Shown: positions 33,520 through 44,029 of the stretch, piece by piece
Position numbering within the stretch: the first letter of the stretch is position 1
Layout: every line of letters begins with the position of its first letter
Origin: Sabellastarte sp. h YS-2021
Lineage: Eukaryota; Annelida; Polychaeta; Sabellida; Sabellidae
NCBI GenBank assembly: GCA_964017235.1
Contig: OZ024929.1
Coordinates: forward strand, 164,843,609 to 164,907,608
DNA: 64,000 nt
Direction: 5' to 3'
Notes under the pieces: model-generated
What the model was told of the DNA's origin: nothing
Database searches by the model: none
Seen by the model: the letters and a program-made list of their open reading frames with translations, nothing else
Position numbers and translations under genes: made by a program

Positions 33520-36175
33520 ATGGCTGAGAAGAAAAAAATTGTTGACAATGTAAGTGCAAGAAGCAATGCCTCACAAGTGTGGAAAAATTTTGGATTCTAC
33601 TTAGACAGTAACAATAAGCCAGACAAAAGTAAGGCAGTTTGCAAAATTTGTTTTGCAGAAAAACCTTATGTTGGGGGGTCAACCTCAAATCTGAGAACCC
33701 ACCTGAACACATACCATAGTAATGAGGTTAAAGCTTCTCAGCCCAAGTCTGAACCATCTATTACTCAACATTTTGAGAAACTTTCTACCAAAGCAATGTC
33801 AAAGGATAGCAGAGAGTTCAAAGCAATTACTAATAAAATCACTCACTGGCTGATAAGTGATCTAATGCCTCTCTCAACAGTTGAGAAGCCTGCATTCAGG
33901 TCAATGATTGAAACCTTAAATCCCAGGTACAAGGCTCCTTGCAAGGATACTTTCACCAATAAATTCATTCCAGATGTTTATAATGGTGTTAAAGCTAAAG
34001 TAGCTGAAGAGATAACCAATTACAACAGTTTTGCCTGCACAACTGATGGCTGGACATCTGCCAATACAGAAAGCTATGTTACAGGTTTGTTCATAAGGTC
34101 ATGATGCATTATGCAAATCTCTGTTAATCTCTTACTTTATTTTTTATTGACACATAATTATCACATATATGCAAACATATTAACTTATTTTAAGTTTTAA
34201 ACACAACTTCTACTTTTTTCCACTTAATTACAATCTTGCGTGGTTACTGGTGATCATGTACAGCCTCTTGGTATTTACAATGCTGGTGGGTGTGTTCCTC
34301 AGTGGCCTACTGGTTAGCAAGTTTAGCATCTAATCACCAATCATAGGTTGTCACCTTTGACTCCCACAAGTGACAATGTCCAATGCCCTGTCCTAATATG
34401 ACTCTGACTGTGCAATGAAGATAATCACCTCAGTGTGTGTTTGACTCCCACAAGCGACAATGCTACTGGCCTGTCCTAATATGACCCTGACTGTGCAGTG
34501 ACACATCATTACCTCAGTATGTGTTCGACTCAGACAAGTGACAATGCTACTGGCCTGTCCTAATATGACCCTGACTGTGTAGTGACACTTCATCACCTCT
34601 GCATGGATTTGAATCCCACAAGTGACAATGCTGAGGGCATGTCCTAATATGAATGGCTGTTGAGCAGGATATAAAGCATTTACCTATCACATTTATTGTT
34701 GGAACTGACATATAAAAAATTAATAATAAAAGGCAAAACATTCTATCATTTCAGTTACACTTCATTACATTGATGCCGCTTGGTCCCCAAAGAGTGTTGT
34801 GCTCCAAACTCGCCAGCTAGCAGAGTCCCACACAGCTGAAAACTTGGCAAATGTTCTCAAGAACTGTTTCATTGAATGGGGTATAAGTGATCGATATATT
34901 GTAGGGGTAACTGATAATGCGAGAAACATTGTGAATGCCTGGAATAACCAATTAGAAAAACCTAACATCCCTTGTGTTGCACATACATTGAACCTTGCAG
35001 TAGGTAGAGTTCTCAAGATTGGAAGTGTTGCTAATATTCTTGGTCATGTTCGCAACTTGGTATCTCAGTTTCATTATTCCACAACATTAGCAGCCAAACT
35101 CCGAGCAAAACAAAGCCTGCTCAAAATGTCCCAACACAAACTAATAAATGACTGTCCCACCCGCTGGAACTCCAGTTATGACATGTTAAGTAGGGTACTC
35201 CAACAGCAACTTGCAATTTGTGCAGTTCTGATTGAAATACCAGGTAAAGTTAACTTTAGTCTTGACACAAAACAAGTCAAAACAATGGAGGAGCTCTGTG
35301 GCTTGTTGAAACCACTGAAAGACCTAACTGTAAAGCTTAGTGGCCAAACGTACTGTACCAGCTCTATGGTACTTCCCTCTATCCAAAAGCTCCTTAATGT
35401 TCATTTTGCTGAGGATCAAACTGACTCAAAATTGTTGAAAGAGTGCAAACTAGCCTTACACAGTGACCTCAAGAAGAGGTACCAAGATCCCATGGTTAGG
35501 AAACATTTACTTGCTGCATCATTTCTTGATCCTAGGTTTAGGCAGTTAACCTTTGTATCAACTGAAGAAAGAGATGACACAAAATCATTTATTCAGGCTG
35601 AGTCAGTTGAATGTGAGAAAAGGTCAAATTTGTTGGGTACCAGTGAACCTGCAGTGCAAGTAAAGAATGAGCCTAGTAATGTCCCATCAACCTCTCAGTA
35701 TCGCCCTGATGAGGCAATTTTACCTGATGATTCTGCCCAGGTTGTTCCAGTTAAAAGAGAACTAGTTGATGATCCTGATTTGCCAACTGAACATGAGATA
35801 AAAAGGCTCAAGATTGGAGAGTCTGACTTTGACATTGATGATGTTATATGTTGTGGGGCAGAAATGGGGGTAAGTAACTCTCCAGCTGAAAGGGCCAAAA
35901 ATGAAATGGACAGGTACTTATCAGAACCATTGAACATTGAATTACTCAAAGACAAGAATTTTTGTGTGTTCCAATGGTGGTCCAGTCATGAGCCCTCTTA
36001 TCCAATGCTGTCAAGAGTAGTTAGAGAGTTTCTTTGCATTCCTGCAACGTCCACACCCTCTGAGAGGGTTTTCAGCCTTGCTGGCAATATAGTTACTAAA
36101 AAAAGATGTTTACTATTGCCCCAAAATGTAGACAAATTGATCTTCTTAAACATGAATGGGGATTTTCTGAAGTGA
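33520..36175 (+). CDS. hAT transposase (BED zinc finger, hATC), two exons, ORF intact
   Basis: Exons are 33520-34084 and 34755-36175 (intron ACAG/GTTTGT ... ATTTCAG), giving 661 residues without a stop. A BED-type finger uses C41, C44, H61 and H66. The DDE-like RNase H fold shows FACTTDGWTS with D176 and VGVTDNARNI with D242, 66 residues apart as in active family members; CVAHTLNLAV follows. A variable acidic linker (about 485-550) carries two SUMO-acceptor-like sites, VKNE (K492) and VKRE (K522). The C-terminal hATC dimerisation domain (about 591-655) has FQWWSSHEPSYPMLSRVVRE and PATSTPSERVFSLAG. The product would bind the element ends in the nucleus and cut and rejoin DNA. It resembles ZBED1-type proteins, but the intact TIRs and duplication argue for a transposon rather than a domesticated gene. 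The third catalytic acid (Glu) was not pinned down. Confidence 0.92.
34303..34690 (+). repeat. SINE family 2 relic with 84-bp internal tandem amplification, inside the transposase intron
   Basis: A tRNA-like head (GGCCTACTGGTTAGCAAG) is followed by four copies of a unit starting GACTCCCACAAGTGACAATG at 34359, 34443, 34527 and 34611, exactly 84 bp apart. The unit includes GGCCTGTCCTAATATGACCC. Single-copy relatives lie at 36490 and 59520. Confidence 0.85.
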
Positions 36176-36481
36176 ATAAGTTTACTTGGCAAATCAGGAT
36201 CATATCAAAGACAATAAACACAATATTAATTAAGACTGTTAATTGTGATGGACAATACTGTAGATTTTGTGTTTTGATGGTTTGTGGACCATAGCTCTTC
36301 ACTTTTTTTTATAAAATTGACTAATATGGTTTCATGACTTAGTATAAATGCTAAACTATTATACAACTGCAGTATCTTGGAATAAAATGACAATAAAAAT
36401 GGGAAATTACATGTCATTTTTTTCTTAATATCGAAAAAGTAGTCTTCAACTATATTGTAATTATCTTCTACAAGAAGACAG

Positions 36482-36605
36482 CATCTAATCATAGCCTGTC
36501 ATCTCTGTGAGTTCAAGTCCCACAAGTGTCAATGCTGGGGACCTGTCCCAATATGACCCTGGCTGTTGAAGGGATGTAAAACACCAACTTTGTCTTTGGA
36601 GTCCA
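36482..36605 (+). mobile_element. SINE family 2, 5'-truncated, in the 3' flank of the hAT gene
   Basis: Contains GAGTTCAAGTCCCACAAGTG (B-box region), CCTGTCCCAATATGACCCTG and the tail GGGATGTAAAACACCAACTT. The head with the A-box is lost. Confidence 0.75.
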
Positions 36606-37038
36606 CTAGAAGACATTAAACTGCAACAGCATGGTGAAAATATGTTGTCCTTTTCACCATTCAGAGTTATGAAGGTGTTGGTGCATCATATATTATAAGA
36701 AAATAATTGTCAAATTTAACTGACAAGCAGCAGCCAATACGTTTTTAGCTGCCTACCTTAACTCTACCTGCACAGGTGAGAACAACAGATATTTCATTTT
36801 CCCGTAGTTTTCAGTACTCAGTACACCTGAGACACAGATCTAGTACTTAACTTGTGTTTTTATATTTTTGTGCTTGTGTTTATTTATTTCTATTTATGCA
36901 TGTTGGATACTTATTACACACTTTAAACCACAAAGCAGGTAAGTCATTCATTTATATTAAAAATCGGAAATACCGTATTACTGTTCGTTTCGTTATTTCG
37001 GTTACCGGTTACGTAATTTTGAAACAACCACAACACTA

Positions 37039-37190
37039 CTTTCAGATCAGTGTCAGCGTCCAAATAATGTTTAAGTAGAGAAAATAACATCTAACAGAAA
37101 GAAACTGCATGTAAAGATTAAGTATTAAAACAAGACAATTGAAGTAAACTAAAAATTATGAAGCTTTAAGACTTCTGCCATTATGATATT
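37039..37190 (+). repeat. Repeat R, right part
   Basis: Resumes after the hAT element with CAGTGTCAGCGTCCAAATAA and matches 22516-22589 and 22867-22940. Confidence 0.8.
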
Positions 37191-37489
37191 CATTTGTATG
37201 GTCGAATTATGGTTTGTATGTTTTGAATATTACCTATACATACAGATGTGGCAATACATGCTTTTATGTTGGGGCAAAGCCTGTGGCTCACTTGATACAA
37301 TACCATTCGTTACAGTGGGAAGTTGCAAAAGTAAAACGGTTAATGAATTCTAATATGACTTTAACAGTGCTTAATCTTTATCAGGAGACCCGCAAGTTGC
37401 AACAACCAAGATTCAAGTAAAAAGATATAAGAGAGATATAAGAGAGATAAAATAGTATCACATATCCCCATAGATAGATAAATAGCATC
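37191..37489. other. Spacer with a 68-residue frame of uncertain origin
   Basis: The frame at 37214-37420 contains YVLNITYTYRCGNTCFYVGA, faintly like the first block of a GIY-YIG endonuclease (compare 21842), but the following blocks are absent. I would not call it a gene. Confidence 0.25.
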
Positions 37490-37955
37490 AGATATGCAAG
37501 ATCAAAGGTCAAATCCAGGTCACACCATGACGTTGCACACATATAATCCCCGATCGATGTCCCTACCAAGTATCAACTTCCTACACCATACAGTTTCTGA
37601 GATATGGCCCGGACAAAATTTTCAAACTCAAGGTCACTACGGCAAGTTCACAGGTCAAATCAAGGTCAGACCATGATGTTGCACACCTACGCCCCCTAGC
37701 CAATGTCCCTACCAAGTATCAACTTCCTACACCTTACGGTTTTCGAGATATAGCCTGGACAAGATTTTCAAATTCAAGGTCACTACAGCAAGGTCAAAGG
37801 TCAAATCAAGGTTGCACCATGATGTTGCACATCTACACCCCCTAACCAATATCCCTACCAAGTATCAACTACATACACCTTACGGTTTCTGAGATACAGG
37901 CCAGACAAACTTCTTCCCATCGCCTGCTCGCCTTCCCATCCGGACACCATGGGTG
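37490..37955 (+). repeat. Family D tandem array (about 146-bp monomer), second locus
   Basis: Three monomers like those at 23.1-23.7 kb; an exact AGGTCAAAGGTCA lies at 37791-37803 and degenerate versions at about 37497 and 37643. It is preceded by repeat R, as at 23 kb, which supports a single element family of R plus array. Confidence 0.88.
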
Positions 37956-38990
37956 AAAACAATACCAAAGATCTCTAATATCCGAATGGTCAAAAATTAC
38001 TTTGAAATTGCTCTATCCCTTACAGTTTTTGAGATAAATGACATTTTCAATTTCCGCCAACATTCAAGATGGCCGACAAAATTCTGGAATTTCAACTTTT
38101 CACAAGCACTATATCTAAGGTCTCTTGTGCCCAAAGGGTCCAAACATTGCTCGAAATCACTTTATCTCTGAGAGTTTTTGAGATAAATGACACTTTCAAT
38201 TTCCATCAAAATTCAAGGTGGCAGCCAAAATCTCGTTCCCAAGATAAATGCATTTTTGCATTTTACGCAGAAATTCAAGATGGCCACCAAATGTCAGGAA
38301 AGTAATTTTGTGAAAAGCCACCACTAGACTCAGCAGATACCCTGCAGGTCAGAAATTTCATCGAAGTCACTATCTCGAACGGCTTGCCAGATAAACAAAA
38401 TGTGGCCAGTACACTCTGCAGATACCCTGTGTGCCGAAAAATTTCGTCGAAATCGCTCTATCTTGCACAGTTAAGGAGATAGAAGCAAATTGGTGTTTTT
38501 GCAGTTTTAGCAAAAATTCAAAATGGCCGCCATTTTTGAAGAGAGTAAAATCTTTGGAGATTGCAAAGAGTAGTTTGCTAAGCTATCCTGTGGGTCGAAA
38601 ATTTCGACGAAATCACTCTATCTCGCATGGTTAAGAAGAGAGAAGGAAATTTGTGTTTTTGCTTTTTTGGCGAAAATTAGAAAATTCAAAATGGACGCCA
38701 GTTTTGGTGAGAGGAAAATTTTTTGAAAATTGCCAAGAGAGCATTGCTTAGATAACCTGTGGGTTGAAAATTTCGACGAAATCACTCTATCTCGCATGGT
38801 TAAGGGGTTAGAAGCAAATTACTGTTTTTGCATTTTTGGAGCAAATTCGAAAATTCAAAATGGCGGCCATTTTGGGGGGAGGAAAATTTTTTGAAAATTG
38901 CCAAGAGTACATTACTTAGATACCCTGTGGGTCAAAAATTTCGACGAAATTGTTCTATCACACACAGTTTAGGAGATAGACATATTTATG
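37956..38990 (-). repeat. Family A core monomers, inverted and diverged
   Basis: About six monomers in reverse orientation; the last three (38,430-38,990) are close to the 169-bp satellite (CCTGTGGGTCGAAAATTTCG, AAAATGGCGGCCATTTT). Confidence 0.85.
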
Positions 38991-39832
38991 GTTTTTGCTA
39001 TGTAGTTATTACTCAGGAGGTTAAAGCTATTACCATCAACAACAATACCAAGCATGTAATTGACCCTATTAACCTTCACACCAAATTTTACAAAGATGGG
39101 TTAAATATGTTTCTTTTAAAATAGTGAAAACAGAAATGCAATTCAGAGTAGGCTTAAAGTAGCAAAGCAACTATTACTCAGATAGCTACAAAGCTATCAT
39201 CAACCAAAAGCTACCCTGGCGAAACTATTGACCCGATTATCCTTCATATAAATTTTTGTGAAGATAGAAAACATTGCTTCATTAAAATGTCCAGAAAAAA
39301 GTCAACTCAAAATAGTACAATAGCTATATAGCACAGTAGCTATTACTCAGTTAGCTATAAAGGTATTATCACCAAAAGCAATCCCAAGCAAGCTACTGAT
39401 CCAATAATCTTCCATCCCAAATTTTGTGAACATAGGTGAAATACTTTTCCTTTAAAATGCTTAAAATAAAAAAAGCTACTCAAAGTAGCTAAGTAGCTAT
39501 TAATCAGTCAGTTATATAGCTATTATCACTAAAAGCAATCCCAAGCAAGTTATTGACCTAACTATTGCTCATACCAAATTTGGTAAAAATATGTCAAATA
39601 TTTTTCCTTAAAATGCTCGGAAACAAAAGAAGTACACAAAAGTAGCTAAGTAGCTATTAATCAGTTAGCTATAGAGCTATCTTCACCAAAAGCAATCCCA
39701 TGCAAGCTATTAACCCAATAAACACCCATACCAAATGTGGTAAAGATAGGATAAATACTTTCCATTGAAATGACCGGAAACCAATCGTGACGGACGGCGG
39801 ACACCGGATGATGGAAAAAGCAAAAATAATAT
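38991..39832 (-). repeat. Family A leader monomers, inverted
   Basis: Tandem leader units with AGCTATTACTCAG, CACCAAAAGCAATCCCAAGC and CATACCAAATTTGGTAAA. Matches the complement of 10,960-11,280. Ends at GACGGACGGCGGACACCGGA, the complement of the GTCCG tract. Confidence 0.8.
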
Positions 39833-39850
39833 GTCCAATGGGGTGGACAT
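39833..39850. repeat. Hairpin cap of inverted family A element
   Basis: GTCCAATGGGGTGGAC can fold with GTCCA/TGGAC arms and corresponds to the cap at 10848. Confidence 0.6.
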
Positions 39851-40221
39851 AATGAAAAAGATCGAGAGACTCTCAGAGCAAACTGTTACAGTATGTTGCA
39901 TACCTACACCCCAAACCAATGTCCTTACTACATAATCCAGGGGTAGCAATCAATCAAACCAACATGAAAACAAATAAGCGCTCCCAAAACCTGCTTAATA
40001 ATTGTTGGAAACCCTGATTATAGTCTAGGTAACAAGCTAAGTACACTCAAAATAGAATACAGGTAGCTGGGGTTAAAAAGGGGTATTTTAAACTCATATT
40101 TAATCCTCAGTAAGATATATTTACCAATACAATTTAACACCCAACATATTAAACAATTGAAGCAAATTTTCTTTAAAATATATATAATTTTTTATGTTGT
40201 AGTATTGCAACAACAAAATAA
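39851..40221. other. Spacer, no gene
   Basis: No frame or repeat recognised beyond AT-rich sequence. Confidence 0.4.
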
Positions 40222-40299
40222 CAGACTGAGTGCTCTGTCACTGAGCTATGATGTCTCGTTCCACAACACTGGGAATCAAACCCAGGCCTCCCAGTCCAA
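40222..40299 (-). other. Permuted tRNA-like sequence (3' half precedes 5' half)
   Basis: Minus strand, 5' to 3': anticodon-stem 3' arm CTGGG, variable loop AGGC, T arm CTGGG-TTTGATT-CCCAG, acceptor 3' strand TGTTGTG, a short linker GAACGA or similar, then GACATCA (acceptor 5' strand), TA, D arm GCTC-AGTGACA-GAGC, and anticodon-stem 5' arm CTCAG. CTCAG pairs fully with CTGGG (one G-T); the acceptor strands pair at five of seven positions. So all four stems exist in circularly permuted order within 78 bp. It lies close to the left end of a family B element. It may be a relic of a SINE or a circularised tRNA copy; expression is not implied. Confidence 0.5.
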
Positions 40300-40390
40300 T
40301 TTTTAGTTACAAGAATGGCAAAAAAATATTCAGACATGACTTTTAAAAAAAAATTCTCTTTGAGCAATATGTTTCAAATAATGGATAATT

Positions 40391-40418
40391 GTATCCACAG
40401 GAGGCATCCGGTGGATAC
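40391..40418. repeat. Hairpin cap of family B (best preserved)
   Basis: GTATCCAC, AGGAGGCATCCG and GTGGATAC: eight-base perfect arms with an inner GG/CC pairing. Confidence 0.8.
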
Positions 40419-41105
40419 TTTGGTTTAGCATTTGCTATGCCGCCGCCGCCACGCGTAGAGATTTTCGGCGTTAACGCTCTCAGAGGAAAACTACACCACC
40501 TAGGTTCACCAAATTTGCAAGATATCTTCATTGGGGGTAAACTTCTCTGAGACTGAAATTAGCCTCATTCTGAAAAACAAGATGGCCGCCACGGGCATTA
40601 CTTTGAAAATTATCTACATTTTTCGACTGGCTGGTTCTCATAGGTAGAAGTTTGAATCTCTTCATAGGTGATATTTATAACAGATATACATGTCCTCTAC
40701 AACCTTGCAGACATTTGACCTTGGAGTTCTAAATTCAAGGTCATCCACGGAGTGCCAAAGTACCTCACATAGTGGACTTTAAAAATGTCTATATCTCCCA
40801 TATTATTGGTTGCAGAGGTTTGGAATGTGAAACCAACCTATAGGAAATCATGTGCTGCGAATCTTCTGATGTGGTCAGATTTGACCTTGGACCCCTCCTT
40901 CAAGGTCAAACGAGGATAGCCTACCTAAAAAGTGCTTATAACTCGCTTATTATTGGTCCTAGAGGTTTGGGATGGTAAACCAACCGATAGGAAATCATGG
41001 GCTAGGAATCTTTTGGTGTGGTCTGATTTGACCTTGGGCCCCTTAGTCAAGGTCAAACAATGGTTCACTAGCTTTGGTGAGTTGTCTTTCTGGTGAATAC
41101 AAATT
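40419..41105 (-). repeat. Family B element body: leader plus about two 146-bp monomers
   Basis: The leader (CACGCGTAGAGATTTTCGGC, TTCATTGGGGGTAAACTTCT, ACATTTGACCTTGGAGTTC) matches the complement of 32,640-32,880. Monomers at 40,780-41,060 read in reverse relative to the 31.5-kb array. Both ends of this copy carry hairpins (40391 and 41106), so it may be a complete short element of about 735 bp. Confidence 0.8.
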
Positions 41106-41125
41106 TGCATCGGTTCTCTGATGCA
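41106..41125. repeat. Second-end hairpin of family B
   Basis: TGCATC-GGTTCTCT-GATGCA. The equivalent at 55231 is TGCATCGG-AGAA-CCGGTGCA; stem positions differ but pairing is largely kept. Confidence 0.7.
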
Positions 41126-41561
41126 TATATTCCTGTATATAAGCTGTATGCACGAATCGTGCATTAGTTTGCAAGCAATTGCTGTGTAGAGAAGGACAGA
41201 AGTTGTTTCCAATGACTTCTTTCAGCAAGCACTCATTTTGTGCTTTAATTTATATTTTTAACCCTTAAAATGGTCAAATATGGAAGCAGATAGGGGTTAA
41301 ATATTTTATTTCGACAGGCGAATGTCGTGTATGGTATATAAGCTACAGCATGAGTCCTTAATTCTTTACAACGTGAACCCGGAAGTGGACTTGTAAAAAT
41401 ATGATAAAAATACTCGTCTGATCTGTGAATTGTCACAAAATAAGATTCTATGCTATAAAATAAAGAAACTGATGTAGTTTCAGTGTCCAATGACAAGTAT
41501 ATCCACAGAAATAATAATTTTCTTTCCTTGCAATAAAAGGCACGTATTCCATTATTTGCAG
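41126..41561. other. Spacer, no gene
   Basis: No motif recognised; short AT-rich frames only. Confidence 0.35.
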
Positions 41562-41705
41562 CCAACACAAAAAGAGGAAGTTGATGGCTATGTCACTACT
41601 GGGGTCACCTGGATTCCAAGGCATCTCGCCACTATTATTGGTCCATTTTTCTTGGACGTTGGCCGAATGCCTGTGGCCTCCCGAGTAAGCATTCAGTTCC
41701 ACATG
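41562..41705 (+). other. Possible orphan exon bounded by splice-like sites
   Basis: CCATTATTTGCAG at the left and CACATG/GTAAGC at the right bound an open stretch reading EEVDGYVTTGVTWIPRHLAT, IIGPFFLDVGRMPVASRVSI. GC content is higher than the surroundings. I do not recognise the peptide, and the reverse strand is also open here, so it is only a candidate. Confidence 0.2.
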
Positions 41706-44029
41706 GTAAGCTATTGTAGCGCAATAAAATTTATGTTTCTGCGAATGGAAATATTGTTTCTTTTCATCCCGAATTTCTCACAGAGGCAGTTTTCTCGCGA
41801 GACCGTGAATTGGCTTATGGCTGATTATAATTTTAAAGCAATAAGCCTTATTGGAGTTCCGAGTGAGCATGTGTGGCAACCCTGTTTACAATCGAGAAAG
41901 TGGAAAAACAATGGCCACGTGCGAACAAGAATATTCAATAATTACCCAGTTAAAGTATATAAAAAAGAAATTTTCCTTAAGTTTAACATATTATACATCG
42001 TTTTGAAGCATACAGTACACAGATTTTAAATTCCTGTTGTGTTTTTATGGTTTTCTGGTAAATTCGTGATTATTTTGATCCTTACTTTTAAGCCACAGAA
42101 CAAAATATGAATTCTTGTAAATGCATTTGGAAAGTCTCAACTGGAAAATTCTATTTAAAGCCTAGACACATACATATATTTTGAACATGAAGAGTGAAAT
42201 AATTAGATCAGATTTTATTTTAATATATTTTAATCTATATTTGCGAGTAAACTATTTTAAAAATTGAAAAAGATAAAATAATGATTGTAGAGTTGTCATG
42301 TTCATATACCAGCTTTCGAAAGGTCTGGGGTAAAATTAACTAACAAGTCTTAGGCTTAAGTTTGTTTTACAAGTTTGGCCAAGTTAAGCCTACATGTACA
42401 AATTATAATTCTAGACATATACATGTAAATTTTAAAATATCAACAGATGTGCAAAGGTCACAGAGTCATGGGGAAAAAATACATCCACCCTAATTTTACA
42501 GAATTATGCTAATAATTTTATGATCTGCAATATTTTGACAGCATTATTTCCCATGTAAAATCGTTTTTAGTCACATTTTTTTTTTAAAAAAAGGAAGATG
42601 AATAAAAGCAAATATTCATAATATTTCCAGTCTTATTCATAGACAAAGTCACAGAAAAAAGGAAACATTGAGACACAATTGTTTAAAAATAGGTATATGT
42701 GAAAAAATTATTTTCTCTCATAAGGCATTCTTTAAGAATGCAGATGAATTCACAGTTTAGTACAAAAAGAATAGTGTAGAACGATTTTCATCAAAAAATT
42801 TTTTCAAATAAAATTAATGGCACTGAATATAATAATGCTCGAGTAAGGTAATCCATTTATCAAGGGAATTATGGACATATTTTATTGAGCTGATATGGCA
42901 TTGTGATTTCTATTTACAAACACCCAATGGATCACAGTTATTGTTTTCACTGGGGACTATCCTCCCCCACACCTTCTTAAAAGGTTATTTATTTTCAGTG
43001 ATCACTTTCAAGATCAGACATGGCTAGAAAAAGTGTGTGGGCAGATAGTCCCCAGTTATAATTGTCCTCTGAATGGCTAGACACTGCAGTAAACAACAGC
43101 TAACGTCCTTAATATCTGGTTGCTTGGACAATATACCTCAAAAAAGTTTTCTTCGTCATTTAATCCAAAAATTGGCAAATATACAATCAAACTGCTTCAA
43201 TTAAGAATTATTAGGAGCAAAAAATTTACCTTTAAAATGATATAATATATCACATTTTATAAAATAGGTTTCACTCTAATCTTGGCAATACATGGGATGT
43301 CAACATGGGATCTTTCCAAAATATTCCAAAAATTGCCATATTATTGGAAAGGGATTTAACAGTGCCTCTATTCATTTTTGTCTATTAAAATCTAGCCACA
43401 ATAAAGAAAATATTACATATATGTAACCTTTTTGTGGTTTTATAACATCTTATATTTTCCTCTGATGTACGCACCAGTTTATGTAATATTTTATCATATC
43501 CACAACTAATTTCATTAAACTAACAGGAAATCTAAAACTACAATAAAATGTCATCAAAATCGTACACATAAAATATTTTTACTTCAATTATTATGAATGT
43601 TTAATGTATGTTATTACCTTGCAAAATTAGTTCCTCAACATCTAATTTCTTGTGTTCTCAACAGTTAAAAAAATATTTGCCAACATGCTACAGAATTATT
43701 AAAATAAAAAGCACCACAAATTAAAATTATTTCCTTTTAAAAAGTTTAAATAATTTTTTTAATTAAATAAAAAAGTAGAGTAAAAAAGAGATTCATTCAG
43801 TTCCAAAAATCCCTATTTTCGCCCACCTTAGAAGGCTTAAAACCACAGTTTAGAAGATATTTTTGCATTGAAAAATCACGATTTTGTACATCCATATGTA
43901 TACTTTTTATAAAAATTAAGCATGATGTCTGTTATGCACGAAAATATGTATATTTTTGCATTTTTATCATGTTTATCCTGGTTTAGATCTACGTAGATTT
44001 GTTTATCCACATACATTTTTCCAATAAGG
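41706..44029. other. AT-rich stretch, no gene
   Basis: No recognisable frame after 42029. Sequence is strongly AT-rich with many homopolymer A/T runs. Confidence 0.4.

Larger units (their letters stand above)
33109..37038 (+). mobile_element. Complete hAT DNA transposon, 3,930 bp
   Basis: Terminal inverted repeats are TAGTGTT at the left and AACACTA at the right. The flanking 8-bp direct repeats are identical: CTTTCAGA at 33101-33108 and 37039-37046. Subterminal AACCGGT motifs occur near both ends. The insertion splits repeat R; the relative at 22.5 kb shows the uninterrupted sequence. It encodes one transposase in two exons. 8-bp duplications and TAGNG-type ends are the standard signature of the superfamily. 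Confidence 0.95.

Noticed and set aside
37214..37420. Second GIY-YIG endonuclease
   Set aside because: Only a weak first-block resemblance; catalytic blocks are not seen.
41490..42029. 179-residue ORF as a gene
   Set aside because: Only the part at 41562-41705 has splice-like borders; the remainder is AT-rich and without motif, so just a low-confidence exon was listed.
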